62,074 nucleotides of DNA from an uncultured Winogradskyella sp. (GCA_913055905.1 CAJXLB010000012.1:1-62074), one strand, 5' to 3'; positions 24,426-35,018 are shown, counted from the stretch's first letter. Translations and numbers: made by a program. Notes: a model not told the origin generated them from the sequence alone.

Positions 24426-24634
24426 CGGCTATTTTTTTGTGCTAAAGTAAATGTATTATCACAGAATCAAAAATGCAATACCATGTTTTATTGGAATGAA
24501 AACAGCATACAGCTGAACCTTAAGACCTACTCTACTCATAACACTATGGTAACAATTATCTCATACATAATTAATTCTAAGGTGACATTCAGTTAACTGC
24601 TGATTTGGTTATTTGTACTTTATAAAATTTGCCC

Positions 24635-25486
24635 GTGAATCTTAAACGAAAAGTTGAAATCGCTGTAATTTCAGATGTGCACCTTGGTACTTTTGGGTGC
24701 CATGCGAAGCAACTACTCACCTATCTTAACAGCATTCAGCCTAAAAAATTGATTCTAAACGGCGATATCGTTGACATTTGGCAATTTAAAAAACGGTACT
24801 TCCCCAAATCACATTTAAGTGTGATTAAAAAAATAATGGACTTTGCTGCCGATGGTACCGAGGTCATTTATATTACTGGCAACCACGACGAAATGTTGAG
24901 GAAATTTGCTGATACGTCAGTAGGAAACATTTCTATTGTTAACAAACTCGTATTGGATTTAGATGGCAGAAAAGCATGGTTCTTTCATGGTGATGTTTTC
25001 GATATTTCAATACAAAATGCCAAGTGGCTAGCTAAGCTCGGAGGTTGGGGCTATGATATATTAATTCTTCTCAACCAAACTGTAAACTGGGTTTTAGAAA
25101 AATTTGGAAGGGAAAGGTATTCCCTGTCCAAGCGAATTAAGAACAGTGTTAAAGGTGCGGTAAAGTATATTCAGAACTTTGAAAAGGTAGCTGCCGATTT
25201 AGCCATTGAAAATGGATACGATTTTGTAGTGTGCGGACACATACACCAACCCAAGATGCTCGTTATGGAAAATAAAAACGGCAAAACCACCTATTTAAAT
25301 TCTGGCGATTGGGTGGAAAATTTTACCGCTTTAGAGTATCAGTTTAAGCGCTGGAAAGTTTACAACTACAATAAGGATAAGCTCACACCTTTCTTTGCAG
25401 ACGAGGAGCTAAAGGACATGGATGTCAAGGATTTAATCGCAGCCATAACCATCGTAGAATCGCCAAAGAAGAAAACATCTAAATAG
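24635..25486 (+). CDS. UDP-2,3-diacylglucosamine diphosphatase-like metallophosphoesterase
   Basis: The 283-residue protein has the calcineurin-like set of metal motifs in order: ISDVHLG, NGDIVDIW, TGNHDE, FFHGDVFD and CGHIHQP. Family spacing matches the LpxH-related group that Bacteroidota carry, which hydrolyses UDP-2,3-diacylglucosamine to lipid X in lipid A synthesis at the inner membrane. The amphipathic helical insert around VNWVLEKFGRERYSLSKRIK is in the place of the LpxH lid. I prefer the GTG at 24635; a TTG two codons earlier is also possible. Its stop codon directly abuts the stop of the convergent oxidoreductase. The exact substrate is inferred from family. Confidence 0.82.
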   Translation: MNLKRKVEIAVISDVHLGTFGCHAKQLLTYLNSIQPKKLILNGDIVDIWQFKKRYFPKSHLSVIKKIMDFAADGTEVIYITGNHDEMLRKFADTSVGNISIVNKLVLDLDGRKAWFFHGDVFDISIQNAKWLAKLGGWGYDILILLNQTVNWVLEKFGRERYSLSKRIKNSVKGAVKYIQNFEKVAADLAIENGYDFVVCGHIHQPKMLVMENKNGKTTYLNSGDWVENFTALEYQFKRWKVYNYNKDKLTPFFADEELKDMDVKDLIAAITIVESPKKKTSK

Positions 25487-28414
25487 TTACTTCAGGGCCT
25501 GGCGCAAAATTGTAACAGGATGTAGGGCTACCTTACCTGTTCCATCCATAATTTGATGTCTGCAACTCGTTCCGTTTGCAGAAATAACAGTACTTGTTTC
25601 TGCTTTTCGTACCGCTGGAAACAAGGTCTGCTCTCCTATAGTCATACTGACCTTGTAATGTTCCTTTTCGTAACCAAAACTTCCCGCCATACCACAGCAG
25701 CCACTTGGTATAATGGTCACTTTGTAGTTCTCAGGAAGATTGAGCATATCAAAACTGTATTTTTGATTGGATAGTGCTTTTTGATAGCAATGGCCATGAA
25801 ATTTTATGGTAAGTGCAGCCTTGGTAAATTGGCCTTTGTGAATGTACCCTTGTTCCATTTCACGACATATAAATTCCTCAATTAAAAAGGTATTTGATGC
25901 AATCGATTTGGCCGCTTCCTTGTCGTCTGCAAGTTTTAAATACTCATCCTTGAATGTTAAAATAGCAGATGGTTCAATGCCCAATAAGGGTTTTTGTTCC
26001 GTTACAATAGATTTAAAGATTGAAACATTAGCATTGCAAACCTCTTTGGCCTTATCCAACAGACCTTTGGAAATCATGGCTCTACCAGATTCCTCATGGC
26101 TAATGATGTTTACCTTGTAATTTAAGTGCGTTAAAAGATGTATGGCATCCAAGCCAATAGCAGTATCTAAAAAATTAGTGAACTCATCATTGAAGAGATA
26201 AACCTCTTTTATAAAATTTTCTCTATTTATTTCTTTTTCAATTTTTTGAAACTCTTTATATAAACTTTTAGTTGATATTTTAGGTAAGCTTCGTTCTAGA
26301 GCTACTCCATTGATTCGCTTTATGATATTTGAAGCATATCTATTGGTAAAAAGTACATTGGTTAACTTAGGAAAGTGACTCAATAGCTTATTGATTCTAT
26401 TGGTATAACCAAATAGTTTTGTCCTGAAGGAAACACCATTAGATTTTTGGTACTGGTATTGAAACTCAGCTTTGAGAGCGGCAACATCAACACTGCTAGG
26501 ACATTCACTGGCGCAGGCTTTACAACTTAAGCATAAATCAAAAACTTCCTTCAATTCTTCATGATCAAACGGATTTCGTTTTTCTGAATGGGTTAAAAAT
26601 TCGCGGAGTGCATTTGCTCTAGCTCGTGTTGTATCTTTCTCGTTTCTGGTTGCACGATAACTAGGGCACATGGTGCCTCCAAATTGCGGCAATTTTCTAC
26701 AATCACCAGAACCATTACACTTCTCTGCCTCTCTCAGTATACCTTGTGATTTAGAAAAATCCAAAAGCGTTTCTAGCTTGGGTTCATGACGGTCAGCCTC
26801 ATAGCGAAGACTTTCATCCATTTTACACGCATCTACAATTTTTCCTGGATTGAAAATATTATCAGGGTCAAATGCAGCTTTAATCTTACTCAAAAGGGTG
26901 TAATTCTCTTCACCTATAATTGTTGGAATAAATTCAGCACGAACTATCCCATCTCCATGCTCGCCAGACATAGAACCGTTATAGGTCTTAACCAAATGGG
27001 CTACATCAGTTGTTATTTTCCTGAATAAGACCACATCGTTCTTTTGCTTTAAGTCTAGGATTGGCCTTAAGTGCAATTCGCCAGCTCCTGCGTGAGCATA
27101 ATAGACTGCTTTTTGACCATAACTTTTCATTAACTTTGTGAAATCGGTGATAAACGGTTCTAAATCCTCTAAGGCTACGGCTGTATCCTCAATACAAGCC
27201 ACGGCCTTTTTATCTCCAATCATATTGCCCAAAAGACCTAGACCCGCTTTCCTTAATTCCAAGGCTTTATTGATATCGTCGCCACGCAATATTGGCTGGG
27301 CGTAACTTTGTTTTTCCTCTGAGAACGTTTGAATAAAACGCTCTATTTGTTTGTTCAGGTCTTCGTCATTATCAGACCGTAATTCGCACATTAAAATCGC
27401 AACAGGATTTTCTACTATAAATTTTCTATTCTCCTGCTGGGTCTTATTATATTTTGTGAGGTTAAGAATGGTATCATCCATCATCTCGCAGGTATACAAA
27501 TTATGCTGCATTGCACCAACCACAGCCTTTAAACAACGTTCTATACTCTTAAAATGTAAGGCTACCATAGCTCTTTCCGGAGGCGGCAAGATATCTAATG
27601 CCAAGGTAATTTCAGTGGTTAATGCCAAGGTGCCCTCACTACCTGCCAAGAGTTGGCACATATTAAAATCATTATCAGAGCTGTTTGATGTAAATAGATT
27701 TGATTTTATCAATTCGTCAATAGCATAACCTGTATTTCGTCTATGGATTGTGGCCTTTGGGAAATCGCTTTTAATCCTATTCTGAATTTCTTTTGGGGAT
27801 AGAAGTTCATGGACCTTTTTGTAAATGGCTCCTTCTAAATTGGCCTGGCTCGCTTTTTCTTCAAATTGAATTTTATCAACAGGTTCAAAAACAGCGTCTG
27901 AGCCATCACTTAAAATGGTTTTAAGACGAATTACCTTATCTCGGGTTACGCCATATTTAATAGAGGTGGTACCAGAAGAATTGTTTCCAACCATACCTCC
28001 TATCATGCAACGGTTTGAAGTCGAGGTATTAGGCCCAAAAAATAGCCCGTAAGGTTCTAAAGCGGCATTTAGTTCATCTCTCACCACTCCAGGTTGCACT
28101 GTAACGGTCCTTCGCTCTTTATCTATAGCAACTATTTTGGTGAAGTGTTTAGACACATCTACAACTATACCTTCACCCACGCATTGACCCGCTAAAGATG
28201 TTCCAGCCGCTCTTGGTATAATAGATAATTGATTAGCCTTGGCAAAGCCAACAAGCAACTTCAAATCATTGGTGTTTTTGGGGATTGCAACGGCTATAGG
28301 TAGTTTTCTGTAAACGGAAGCGTCCGTTGCGTAAAGCCTCCGCATAAGATTGTCATAATGTAAATCTCCTTTAAGCTGTTTCCCTAAAGTTTGAAGGCTT
28401 TCGTTAATGGTCAT
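25487..28414 (-). CDS. FAD-linked oxidase with 4Fe-4S and CCG domains (D-2-hydroxyacid dehydrogenase type)
   Basis: A 975-residue multidomain enzyme. The N-terminal PCMH-type FAD domain (about 30-265) holds IIPRAAGTSLAGQCVG and GGMVGNNSSGTTSIKYGVT; the FAD-oxidase C-terminal domain follows with AHAGAGELHLRP and MSGEHGDGIVRAEF. Then come a CNGSGDCR segment and the ferredoxin-like CLSCKACASECP, and finally a single visible CCG-type motif CCGMAGSFGYE. This is the YdiJ/D-2-hydroxyglutarate or D-lactate dehydrogenase layout: it oxidises a D-2-hydroxyacid and passes electrons to the quinone pool or a ferredoxin. Which substrate is used is not visible. Single gene, divergent from a small beta-barrel gene. 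Confidence 0.9.
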   Translation of the reverse strand: MTINESLQTLGKQLKGDLHYDNLMRRLYATDASVYRKLPIAVAIPKNTNDLKLLVGFAKANQLSIIPRAAGTSLAGQCVGEGIVVDVSKHFTKIVAIDKERRTVTVQPGVVRDELNAALEPYGLFFGPNTSTSNRCMIGGMVGNNSSGTTSIKYGVTRDKVIRLKTILSDGSDAVFEPVDKIQFEEKASQANLEGAIYKKVHELLSPKEIQNRIKSDFPKATIHRRNTGYAIDELIKSNLFTSNSSDNDFNMCQLLAGSEGTLALTTEITLALDILPPPERAMVALHFKSIERCLKAVVGAMQHNLYTCEMMDDTILNLTKYNKTQQENRKFIVENPVAILMCELRSDNDEDLNKQIERFIQTFSEEKQSYAQPILRGDDINKALELRKAGLGLLGNMIGDKKAVACIEDTAVALEDLEPFITDFTKLMKSYGQKAVYYAHAGAGELHLRPILDLKQKNDVVLFRKITTDVAHLVKTYNGSMSGEHGDGIVRAEFIPTIIGEENYTLLSKIKAAFDPDNIFNPGKIVDACKMDESLRYEADRHEPKLETLLDFSKSQGILREAEKCNGSGDCRKLPQFGGTMCPSYRATRNEKDTTRARANALREFLTHSEKRNPFDHEELKEVFDLCLSCKACASECPSSVDVAALKAEFQYQYQKSNGVSFRTKLFGYTNRINKLLSHFPKLTNVLFTNRYASNIIKRINGVALERSLPKISTKSLYKEFQKIEKEINRENFIKEVYLFNDEFTNFLDTAIGLDAIHLLTHLNYKVNIISHEESGRAMISKGLLDKAKEVCNANVSIFKSIVTEQKPLLGIEPSAILTFKDEYLKLADDKEAAKSIASNTFLIEEFICREMEQGYIHKGQFTKAALTIKFHGHCYQKALSNQKYSFDMLNLPENYKVTIIPSGCCGMAGSFGYEKEHYKVSMTIGEQTLFPAVRKAETSTVISANGTSCRHQIMDGTGKVALHPVTILRQALK

Positions 28415-28477
28415 GTAATTTTGAAAAATATGTTTATAAAACTATGAAGAATTCCAATAAAAATATGGTTTTATCGT

Positions 28478-28485
28478 TATTTTTG
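28478..28485 (+). promoter_or_regulatory. Bacteroidota -7 element (TATTTTTG)
   Basis: Exact TAnnTTTG match 32 bases before the ATG at 28518 of the small barrel protein. It lies ahead of an earlier possible start at 28497 but leaves a more usual leader for the ATG at 28518. Confidence 0.45.
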
Positions 28486-28517
28486 AATATCAATAATTGA
28501 CTTTAAAACAATACACA

Positions 28518-28994
28518 ATGAACAAATTAGTTTTAACATTATTTACGATCGTTTTAGCATCTTTTTCACTCACGGCTCAGGATATCGCAGACAATGCTAT
28601 AGGATTAAGATTAGGAGATAGCGATGGTTTCGGTGCAGAAATATCCTACCAAAGGGCACTAGGCGACAACAATCGATTAGAAGTGGATTTAGGCTGGCGT
28701 AGCGGAAATGATTTTGATGGATTTAAACTTACAGGACTTTATCAATGGGTCTGGGTACTGGACGGAGATTTTAATTGGTACGCTGGCGCTGGTGGTGGTT
28801 TAGGGTCTTACGATTTTGATACACCTGCAATTGATGATGAAACCTTCTTTTTCGTTGCCGGTAATGTAGGTATCGAATATAGTTTTGACATCCCACTATT
28901 ACTTTCACTAGATTTTAGACCAGAAATTGGTTTCGGAGATATTAATGACGACTTAGATTTCGACATTGCATTGGGTATTAGATATCAGTTCTAA
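28518..28994 (+). CDS. small outer-membrane beta-barrel protein
   Basis: The protein starts with a Sec signal peptide (MNKLVLTLFTIVLASFSLTAQ, cleavage after A-Q region) and continues as alternating polar/hydrophobic strands: IGLRLGDSDGFGAEISYQRA, NRLEVDLGWRSGN, LTGLYQWVWVL, VAGNVGIEYSFDIPLLLSLDF, ending FDIALGIRYQF with the aromatic last residue typical of outer-membrane barrels. About 137 mature residues fit an eight-stranded OmpW/OmpX-size barrel. The ATG at 28518 is used, because seven residues before it would spoil the signal peptide. Function beyond membrane location is unknown. A terminator follows. Confidence 0.8.
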   Translation: MNKLVLTLFTIVLASFSLTAQDIADNAIGLRLGDSDGFGAEISYQRALGDNNRLEVDLGWRSGNDFDGFKLTGLYQWVWVLDGDFNWYAGAGGGLGSYDFDTPAIDDETFFFVAGNVGIEYSFDIPLLLSLDFRPEIGFGDINDDLDFDIALGIRYQF

Positions 28995-29013
28995 TTTGAT
29001 AAAACATACAATT

Positions 29014-29050
29014 AAAACCACCTTGTAAAGAGGTGGTTTTTTCTTTTTTT
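29014..29050 (+). terminator. rho-independent terminator after the barrel gene
   Basis: AAAACCACCT (29014-29023) pairs with AGGTGGTTTT (29031-29040) across a seven-base loop and runs into a long T-rich tract. Confidence 0.9.
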
Positions 29051-29089
29051 TCTCTAAAAATGTAAGCGATTAAAGCCATAAAATTTGCT

Positions 29090-29097
29090 TAATTTTG
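29090..29097 (+). promoter_or_regulatory. Bacteroidota -7 element (TAATTTTG) for gcvT
   Basis: Exact TAnnTTTG match 24 bases before the ATG at 29122. Its position rules out the longer start at 29095. Confidence 0.5.
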
Positions 29098-29121
29098 GCC
29101 TATAATTTAAAGAACTCACTT

Positions 29122-30207
29122 ATGAAAACGACACCGTTAACAGAAACTCACATTGCACTAGGCGCTAAAATGGTACCCTTTGCGGGCTATAATATGCCAG
29201 TTCAGTACGAAGGTGTGAACATCGAACACGAAACGGTGCGCAATGGAGTCGGTGTATTTGATGTCTCTCATATGGGAGAATTTTTGATTGAGGGCCCTCA
29301 TGCCTTGGAACTCGTTCAAAAAGTTACAAGTAACGACGCCTCAAAACTAACTGTAGGTAAAGCACAATATAGTTGCATACCTAATGACAACGGAGGAATT
29401 GTTGACGATTTAATTGTTTATCGCGTAAAAGAGGATACCTATCTTTTTGTTGTAAATGCAGCTAATATTGAAAAAGACTGGGATTTTATCACGGCCAAAA
29501 ATACGGTTGGAGCGCAAATGCGAAACATTAGTGATGACTATGCTTTACTTGCTATACAGGGTCCTAAAGCCGTTGAAGCTATGCAGACGCTGTCATCTCA
29601 CGATTTGTTTCAAATTGGTTTCTACAATTTCATAGTTGGTGATTTTGCAGGTATAGACCATGTAATTATCTCCGCAACAGGGTATACTGGCAGTGGTGGT
29701 TTTGAAATCTACTGTAAGAATTCTGAAGTAAAACAAATCTGGGATAAGGTCATGGAAGCTGGGAAACCTTACGGCATTAAGCCCATTGGACTGGCAGCGC
29801 GAGATACGTTGAGATTAGAAATGGGATATAGCTTATATGGTAATGATATAGATGACACAACCTCTCCTTTTGAAGCTGGTTTAGGTTGGATTGTAAAATT
29901 TACCAAGGACTTTACCAATTCAGAAAATTTATCCGAACAGAAAAAGAGCATCCTAAAGAGAAAACTTGTTGCCTTTGAGCTTGATGAAAAAGGTATCCCT
30001 CGACGTGGATATGATATAGTTGATTCAAATGGCAAAGCTATAGGCAAGGTAACCTCAGGAACCATGTCGCCTTCCTTAAAAAAAGGGATTGGTCTGGGCT
30101 ACGTCTCTCCAGAGTTCGGTTCGTTTGGAAGTAAAATCTTTATTCAAGTTAGAAAAAAGAACATTCCCGCCACCGTTGTTAAATTACCTTTTTATAAAGG
30201 CAAATAA
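29122..30207 (+). CDS. gcvT: aminomethyltransferase, T protein of the glycine cleavage system
   Basis: GcvT takes the aminomethyl group from lipoylated H protein and passes the one-carbon unit to tetrahydrofolate, releasing ammonia. The sequence shows [20 protein letters not shown] at the start, [10 protein letters not shown] with the folate-site aspartate, [11 protein letters not shown], and the C-terminal barrel with GIPRRGYDI and [15 protein letters not shown]. With the ATG at 29122 it has 361 residues, the normal length. gcvH and gcvP are not in the window. The following RmlD-like gene starts 31 bases later and could be cotranscribed. Confidence 0.97.
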   Translation: MKTTPLTETHIALGAKMVPFAGYNMPVQYEGVNIEHETVRNGVGVFDVSHMGEFLIEGPHALELVQKVTSNDASKLTVGKAQYSCIPNDNGGIVDDLIVYRVKEDTYLFVVNAANIEKDWDFITAKNTVGAQMRNISDDYALLAIQGPKAVEAMQTLSSHDLFQIGFYNFIVGDFAGIDHVIISATGYTGSGGFEIYCKNSEVKQIWDKVMEAGKPYGIKPIGLAARDTLRLEMGYSLYGNDIDDTTSPFEAGLGWIVKFTKDFTNSENLSEQKKSILKRKLVAFELDEKGIPRRGYDIVDSNGKAIGKVTSGTMSPSLKKGIGLGYVSPEFGSFGSKIFIQVRKKNIPATVVKLPFYKGK

Positions 30208-30238
30208 TAGATTATAAAGCATACGTGTTGAAGGATAA

Positions 30239-31069
30239 ATGAAGAAGAATAACAGCAAATACAAAATACTTATTCTGGGAGTAAGCGGCTACTTGGGACA
30301 AGCACTTTACAGGGAATTGGGCCCTTATTACAAAACATTTGGCACTTACAGGACTCCAAAAACAGACTATGAGCGAAATCATCAATTCTTTCAATACCTT
30401 ATGGAAGAAGATGATATTTACGAAATTCTGCAAGCCTGCAAGCCAGATATAGTCATTTCCGCTCTTCGTGGCGATTTTAATGCACAAACTATAGCCCATC
30501 AACACCTAGCGGAATATGCTATAGAACACGGTACCAAGGTTGTCTTCTTGTCTTCTGCGAATGCCTTCGACGCCTACAGTAAATTTCCTAGCTATGAATT
30601 GGATAAAACCCTGAGCCATAGTGTATATGGGCATTTTAAGATTAAAATAGAGAATATGCTTCTGCGCTTGCCAAAAAAGCAAGTGGCTATTTTACGCTTG
30701 CCTATGGTATTCGGAAATAATTGCCCAAGGATTCAGGAGATTAAACAAAATATTTCAGAAAAAGAGCCTGTTGAGGTCTTCCCTAACCTCATTATGAATG
30801 TTACTTTAGACAAAAAAGTAACACAACAGGTACATTACATCATTAATAGAAATAAAAATGGAATTTTCCATTTGGGGAGTACAGATTTAGTTCACCATGA
30901 TGATTTTATAAAAGAAATTGTAACCGGAATAACGCCACAACACGTACCATTAAAAATGGTCTATACTACTAATGAAGACCGCTATTTGGCCGTTTTACCT
31001 AAATTTAACAAGTTGCCAAAACACCTTCAAATTACCAGCCAGACTGTTTTGGAAGAACTTAAAAATTAG
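30239..31069 (+). CDS. RmlD/NAD(P)-dependent sugar-nucleotide reductase-like SDR
   Basis: The 276-residue protein begins with a Rossmann motif (ILILGVSGYLGQAL, a GxxGxxG variant) and continues in the style of extended SDR enzymes and dTDP-4-dehydrorhamnose reductases (VFLSSANAFDAY, SVYGHFKIKIENML with the active-site Tyr-x3-Lys as YGHFK). It probably reduces a nucleotide-sugar or similar ketone. The rhamnose genes rmlA-C are not near, so the rhamnose role itself is not supported. It lies 31 bases downstream of gcvT. Confidence 0.8.
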   Translation: MKKNNSKYKILILGVSGYLGQALYRELGPYYKTFGTYRTPKTDYERNHQFFQYLMEEDDIYEILQACKPDIVISALRGDFNAQTIAHQHLAEYAIEHGTKVVFLSSANAFDAYSKFPSYELDKTLSHSVYGHFKIKIENMLLRLPKKQVAILRLPMVFGNNCPRIQEIKQNISEKEPVEVFPNLIMNVTLDKKVTQQVHYIINRNKNGIFHLGSTDLVHHDDFIKEIVTGITPQHVPLKMVYTTNEDRYLAVLPKFNKLPKHLQITSQTVLEELKN

Positions 31070-31085
31070 GCTTGTGATTTGGTTG

Positions 31086-31093
31086 TAATTTTG
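31086..31093 (+). promoter_or_regulatory. Bacteroidota -7 element (TAATTTTG) for the pterin dehydratase
   Basis: Exact TAnnTTTG match 32 bases before the ATG at 31126. Confidence 0.5.
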
Positions 31094-31125
31094 CTACATT
31101 CGAGGGAAAATTAAGAAGAACGATT

Positions 31126-31413
31126 ATGAAATTAGACACTGCCACGATTGAAAAGAAACTCGCCGATTTTCCAGATTGGGAATATTCTGAAAACGCCATT
31201 CATACTGAGTTTGAATTTGAAAACTTTAAAGATTGCTTTAGTGCTATGAGTCGTATTGCTTTTGAATGCGAAGCATTGAATCACCACCCAAACTGGAGCA
31301 ATGTATATAATGTTTTGCGTATTTCTTTATCTACTCACGATGCTGGTGGAGTCACCCAAAAAGATTTTGATTTAGCTAAAGCTATTGAAACTATAGTTGA
31401 AGTTGAAGAATAA
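31126..31413 (+). CDS. phhB: 4a-hydroxytetrahydrobiopterin dehydratase (PCD)
   Basis: This 95-residue enzyme dehydrates pterin-4a-carbinolamine so that tetrahydrobiopterin can be recycled after phenylalanine hydroxylation. The signature ALNHHPNWSNVYNVLRISL and STHDAGGVTQKDFDLA is complete, including the His-His-Pro catalytic site. No phenylalanine hydroxylase is adjacent. It has its own promoter element and precedes yebC by 94 bases. Confidence 0.95.
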   Translation: MKLDTATIEKKLADFPDWEYSENAIHTEFEFENFKDCFSAMSRIAFECEALNHHPNWSNVYNVLRISLSTHDAGGVTQKDFDLAKAIETIVEVEE

Positions 31414-31507
31414 CTTAACCATTATAAAAAGGAAGAGATTTTTTTAGAGATTTTCTTTTGAGCACCCATCTTTAGGTCATGCTCCAATAAAAAACAATGT
31501 AAACATT

Positions 31508-32254
31508 ATGGGAAGAGCTTTTGAATTTAGAAAAGCAAGAAAAATGAAACGATGGGCTGCTATGAGCAAAGCCTTCACCAGAATAGGTAAAGACATAGTA
31601 ATGGCCGTTAAGGAAGGTGGTCCAGACCCTGATACCAACGCCAAACTACGCGCTGTTATACAAAATGCCAAGTCCGTTAATATGCCCAAGGATAATATTG
31701 AGCGAGCCATAAAAAGAGCTAGCGACAAATCCTTAGGAGATTATAAAGAAGTGGTTTTTGAAGGCTACGCACCTCACGGTATCGCAATTTTAGTGGAAAC
31801 AGCAACGGATAATAATACGCGCACCGTGGCCAACATAAGAAGCTATTTTAATAAATGTGATGGCAGTTTGGGCGTTTCGGGATCCGTGGCTTTTATGTTT
31901 GACCATACCTGTAATTTTAAGATCAAGGGCGACGATTTAGACTTAGAAGAGCTGGAGTTAGAGCTCATAGATTTTGGTGTAGAGGAAGTTTTTGAAGATA
32001 CTGATCAAGACGAAGATGGAAATGACATTAATTGCGTGATGATCTATGCACCTTTTGAAAGTTTTGGTAACATTCAATCATATTTAGAAGACAACAATAT
32101 AGAAATACTATCCTCTGGGTTTGAACATATTCCGCAAGTCACCAAAAAACTAACTCCAGAACAAATGGAGGATGTAGAGAAACTTTTAGAAAAAATTGAG
32201 GAAGACGATGACGTCCAAAACGTTTATCACACCATGGAAGAGGCGTCCGAGTAA
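31508..32254 (+). CDS. yebC: YebC/PmpR family regulator or translation factor
   Basis: The 248-residue protein starts MGRAFEFRKARKMKRWAAMS, a variant of the usual YebC opening, and holds NAKLRAVIQNAKSVNMPKDNIERAIKRA and GYAPHGIAILVETATDNNTRTVANIR, which define the family. Members were named DNA-binding transcription regulators, while more recent work links the family to relief of ribosome stalling at proline runs and, in mitochondria (TACO1), to translation. The acidic C-terminus (IEEDDDVQNVYHTMEE) is typical. Both roles remain possible here. Confidence 0.93.
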   Translation: MGRAFEFRKARKMKRWAAMSKAFTRIGKDIVMAVKEGGPDPDTNAKLRAVIQNAKSVNMPKDNIERAIKRASDKSLGDYKEVVFEGYAPHGIAILVETATDNNTRTVANIRSYFNKCDGSLGVSGSVAFMFDHTCNFKIKGDDLDLEELELELIDFGVEEVFEDTDQDEDGNDINCVMIYAPFESFGNIQSYLEDNNIEILSSGFEHIPQVTKKLTPEQMEDVEKLLEKIEEDDDVQNVYHTMEEASE

Positions 32255-32486
32255 TTTTTTTGTTCTAAATTTTAATCGGTAGTCAAACTCAAACCATCTT
32301 CATTCTAAGATAATTGCTAATTAGGTATCAACGCTACTAATTCGCGTCTGAACATTTTTTCAATTCAATTCGCTATTGAAATTTATAATTATTCAGAATA
32401 TAATTATAGATTTTATTGATATTCTAATCTAAAAACATTTTACCCATTTTATCATCTTTGTTATACAATTTAAACACTAACAACTT

Positions 32487-34778
32487 ATGAGAAAAAAAAT
32501 AATTATTCCGGCAATCGTACTAGCCGTTTTAGTGTCGTTTGCATTCACCTTTCCTATTGGAAACGACAAAGCAGAGACCGCATCTAAAGAAGGCGGTAGT
32601 TGTCCCTTTGGATTTGACAAATTAAAATCAACTGGTGAAGTCATTAAAAATGAAGGCAATACCAACAGAGATTGGTGGCCAAATTCTCTTGATTTAAGTG
32701 TCTTAAGACAGAACAGTGAGATGTCCAATCCTTTGGGCGAAGACTTCAACTACAAAGAAGCGTTTGAAAATCTCGACTATGAAGCGCTTAAAAAGGACAT
32801 TAAAGACGTTTTAACTGATTCGCAAGACTGGTGGCCTGCAGATTTTGGAAACTACGGAGGTCTTTTTATTCGTATGGCTTGGCATAGCGCAGGTACTTAC
32901 AGAACTGGTGACGGAAGAGGAGGAACTCGTGAGGGTAAACAACGATTTGCACCGCAAAATAGTTGGCCAGATAATGCCAACTTAGACAAAGCTAGAAGGT
33001 TGCTTTGGCCTGTAAAACAAAAGTACGGTCAAAATATTTCTTGGGCCGACCTTATGATTTTAGCAGGAAACGTATCCTTTGAGTCTATGGGATTTGAAAC
33101 TATAGGTTTTGCTGGTGGTAGAGAAGATACTTGGGAACCACAAAACAATGTGTATTGGGGTTCTGAAGATGAAATGCTTGGTGATGAGCGTTTTGATGAA
33201 GACAGGGAACTAGAAAAACCGCTGGCTGCGGCTCAAATGGGATTGATCTACGTAAATCCTGAGGGTCCTAATGGTAACCCTGACCCAGTACTCGCTGCCC
33301 ATGATATACGAAAGACCTTTGGCCGTATGGGAATGAATGATGAAGAAACAGTTGCCTTAATCGCAGGTGGGCACACCTTGGGAAAAACTCATGGTGCTGC
33401 TAATGGAAAGTATTTAGGCAACGCTCCAGAAGGCGCGTCAATTGAAGAACAAGGTTTAGGTTGGTTTAGCAGTTATGAAAGTGGTAAAGGTCCTGATGCC
33501 ATTACCTCTGGCTTAGAAGTTACCTGGACTCTAACGCCAACGCAATGGAGCCATGGCTATTTTAAAAGTTTATTTGAAAACGAATGGGAACTTACTAAAA
33601 GTCCAGGAGGAGCACATCAATTTGTTGCGGTTAATCCAAAGAAAATGTATCCGCATGCCTTCGACAAAGACAAAGAAGTTAAGCCAACGATGCTTGTAAC
33701 AGATTTATCCCTTATCAAAGACCCAGAATATCTGAAAATTTCCAAGCGTTTTTATGAAAACCCAGAAGAGTTTGAAAGAGCCTTTGCAAAAGCATGGTTT
33801 AAATTAACGCATAGAGATATGGGTCCTAAATCAACTTATCTGGGTCCAGAAGTTCCTGAAGAAGACTTTATTTGGCAAGACCCAATTCCAGCCATAGATC
33901 ACGAATTGGTGAACGAACAGGATATTAACTTACTGAAGCAAAAAATTAAAGCTTCGGGCTTATCTACAAACGAATTAGTAACTACAGCTTGGGGAGCAGC
34001 CTCTACGTATCGACACGGTGATAGAAGAGGTGGTGCCAATGGTGGAAGAATTCGTTTGGAACCTCAAGTGAGTTGGGAGTCCAACAATCCACAACAATTG
34101 AGAAAGGTGTTGAAGGTTTATGAGTCCATTAAAAAAGATTTTGACAACGGGAATAAAGAAATATCCATTGCAGACTTGGTAGTTCTAGGTGGCAACGTAG
34201 CAATAGAAGAAGCAGCTAGCAAGGCAGGTTTTTCAATAAGTGTACCTTTTAATCCTGGCAGAATGGATGCCTCACAAGAGCAAACTGATATCGAAGGGAT
34301 TAATCTGCTCGAACCTATGGCAGATGGCTTTAGAAATTACCAAAAGACCGATTACACTTTAACCACAGAACAGCTCTTAATAGACAAAGCTCAACAATTG
34401 AGGTTGAGTGCACCGGAAATGACTGTTTTAATTGGTGGTATGAGAGCGTTAGCCGCTAATTACGATGGGTCTTATGTGGGTGTTCTTACAGATAATCCAG
34501 GTGTGCTTACTAATGAATTCTTTAGAAATCTCTTAAGCATGGATTACAAGTGGCGCGCAGCTTCTGATGATAAAAACATGTTTGAAATCGTTGAACGCGA
34601 TACCGACAAAGTAAAGTGGACAGCTACTCGTGCCGACCTCATTTTCGGATCGAATTCAGAATTAAGAGCTCTTTCTGAAGTTTATGCGAGTGATAACGCC
34701 AAAGAAAAGTTTGTGAATGATTTTGTCGCAGCTTGGACAAAAGTTATGAATCTAGATCGTTTCGATTTAGAACAATAG
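32487..34778 (+). CDS. katG: catalase-peroxidase with an export signal
   Basis: KatG destroys hydrogen peroxide through a haem in its N-terminal domain. The distal Arg129-x-x-Trp132-His133 (RMAWHSAG), Tyr255 ([10 protein letters not shown]) and Met281 (GRMGMNDEE) needed for the Met-Tyr-Trp crosslink are present, with proximal His296 in [10 protein letters not shown]. The second, haem-free domain follows from about residue 440. Unlike cytosolic KatG, this 763-residue form begins with a lysine-lysine-hydrophobic signal peptide ([20 protein letters not shown]), so export to the periplasm is likely, as for KatP of pathogenic E. coli. CATCTTTG at 32453-32460 is a one-off match to the -7 element. 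A terminator-like hairpin lies downstream. Confidence 0.95.
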   Translation: MRKKIIIPAIVLAVLVSFAFTFPIGNDKAETASKEGGSCPFGFDKLKSTGEVIKNEGNTNRDWWPNSLDLSVLRQNSEMSNPLGEDFNYKEAFENLDYEALKKDIKDVLTDSQDWWPADFGNYGGLFIRMAWHSAGTYRTGDGRGGTREGKQRFAPQNSWPDNANLDKARRLLWPVKQKYGQNISWADLMILAGNVSFESMGFETIGFAGGREDTWEPQNNVYWGSEDEMLGDERFDEDRELEKPLAAAQMGLIYVNPEGPNGNPDPVLAAHDIRKTFGRMGMNDEETVALIAGGHTLGKTHGAANGKYLGNAPEGASIEEQGLGWFSSYESGKGPDAITSGLEVTWTLTPTQWSHGYFKSLFENEWELTKSPGGAHQFVAVNPKKMYPHAFDKDKEVKPTMLVTDLSLIKDPEYLKISKRFYENPEEFERAFAKAWFKLTHRDMGPKSTYLGPEVPEEDFIWQDPIPAIDHELVNEQDINLLKQKIKASGLSTNELVTTAWGAASTYRHGDRRGGANGGRIRLEPQVSWESNNPQQLRKVLKVYESIKKDFDNGNKEISIADLVVLGGNVAIEEAASKAGFSISVPFNPGRMDASQEQTDIEGINLLEPMADGFRNYQKTDYTLTTEQLLIDKAQQLRLSAPEMTVLIGGMRALAANYDGSYVGVLTDNPGVLTNEFFRNLLSMDYKWRAASDDKNMFEIVERDTDKVKWTATRADLIFGSNSELRALSEVYASDNAKEKFVNDFVAAWTKVMNLDRFDLEQ

Positions 34779-34804
34779 ACTCAACTATAACACTTTAGTT
34801 GTCA

Positions 34805-34840
34805 AAATAGCGGATTGAGCACTTGCTTGATCCGCTATTT
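34805..34840 (+). terminator. hairpin downstream of katG, probable terminator
   Basis: AAATAGCGGAT (34805-34815) pairs with ATCCGCTATTT (34830-34840), and the arms extend inward with AGC/GCT. The following T tract is short and broken, so termination efficiency is uncertain. Confidence 0.65.
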
Positions 34841-35018
34841 GCATTTTATGCATTTTCAATCCTAAAACAGCTTATTGTAATATTTCAAACAATCAACGAG
34901 CGATTTCATCTTGAAATGAATAGAATTACTTTTTTGAGAACTTTAACGCCAAAGATTTTTTGGCGCGTAGAAATTTACAGAAGTTATAGGCTATAATATT
35001 CAAAAAGAATCAAATTTC

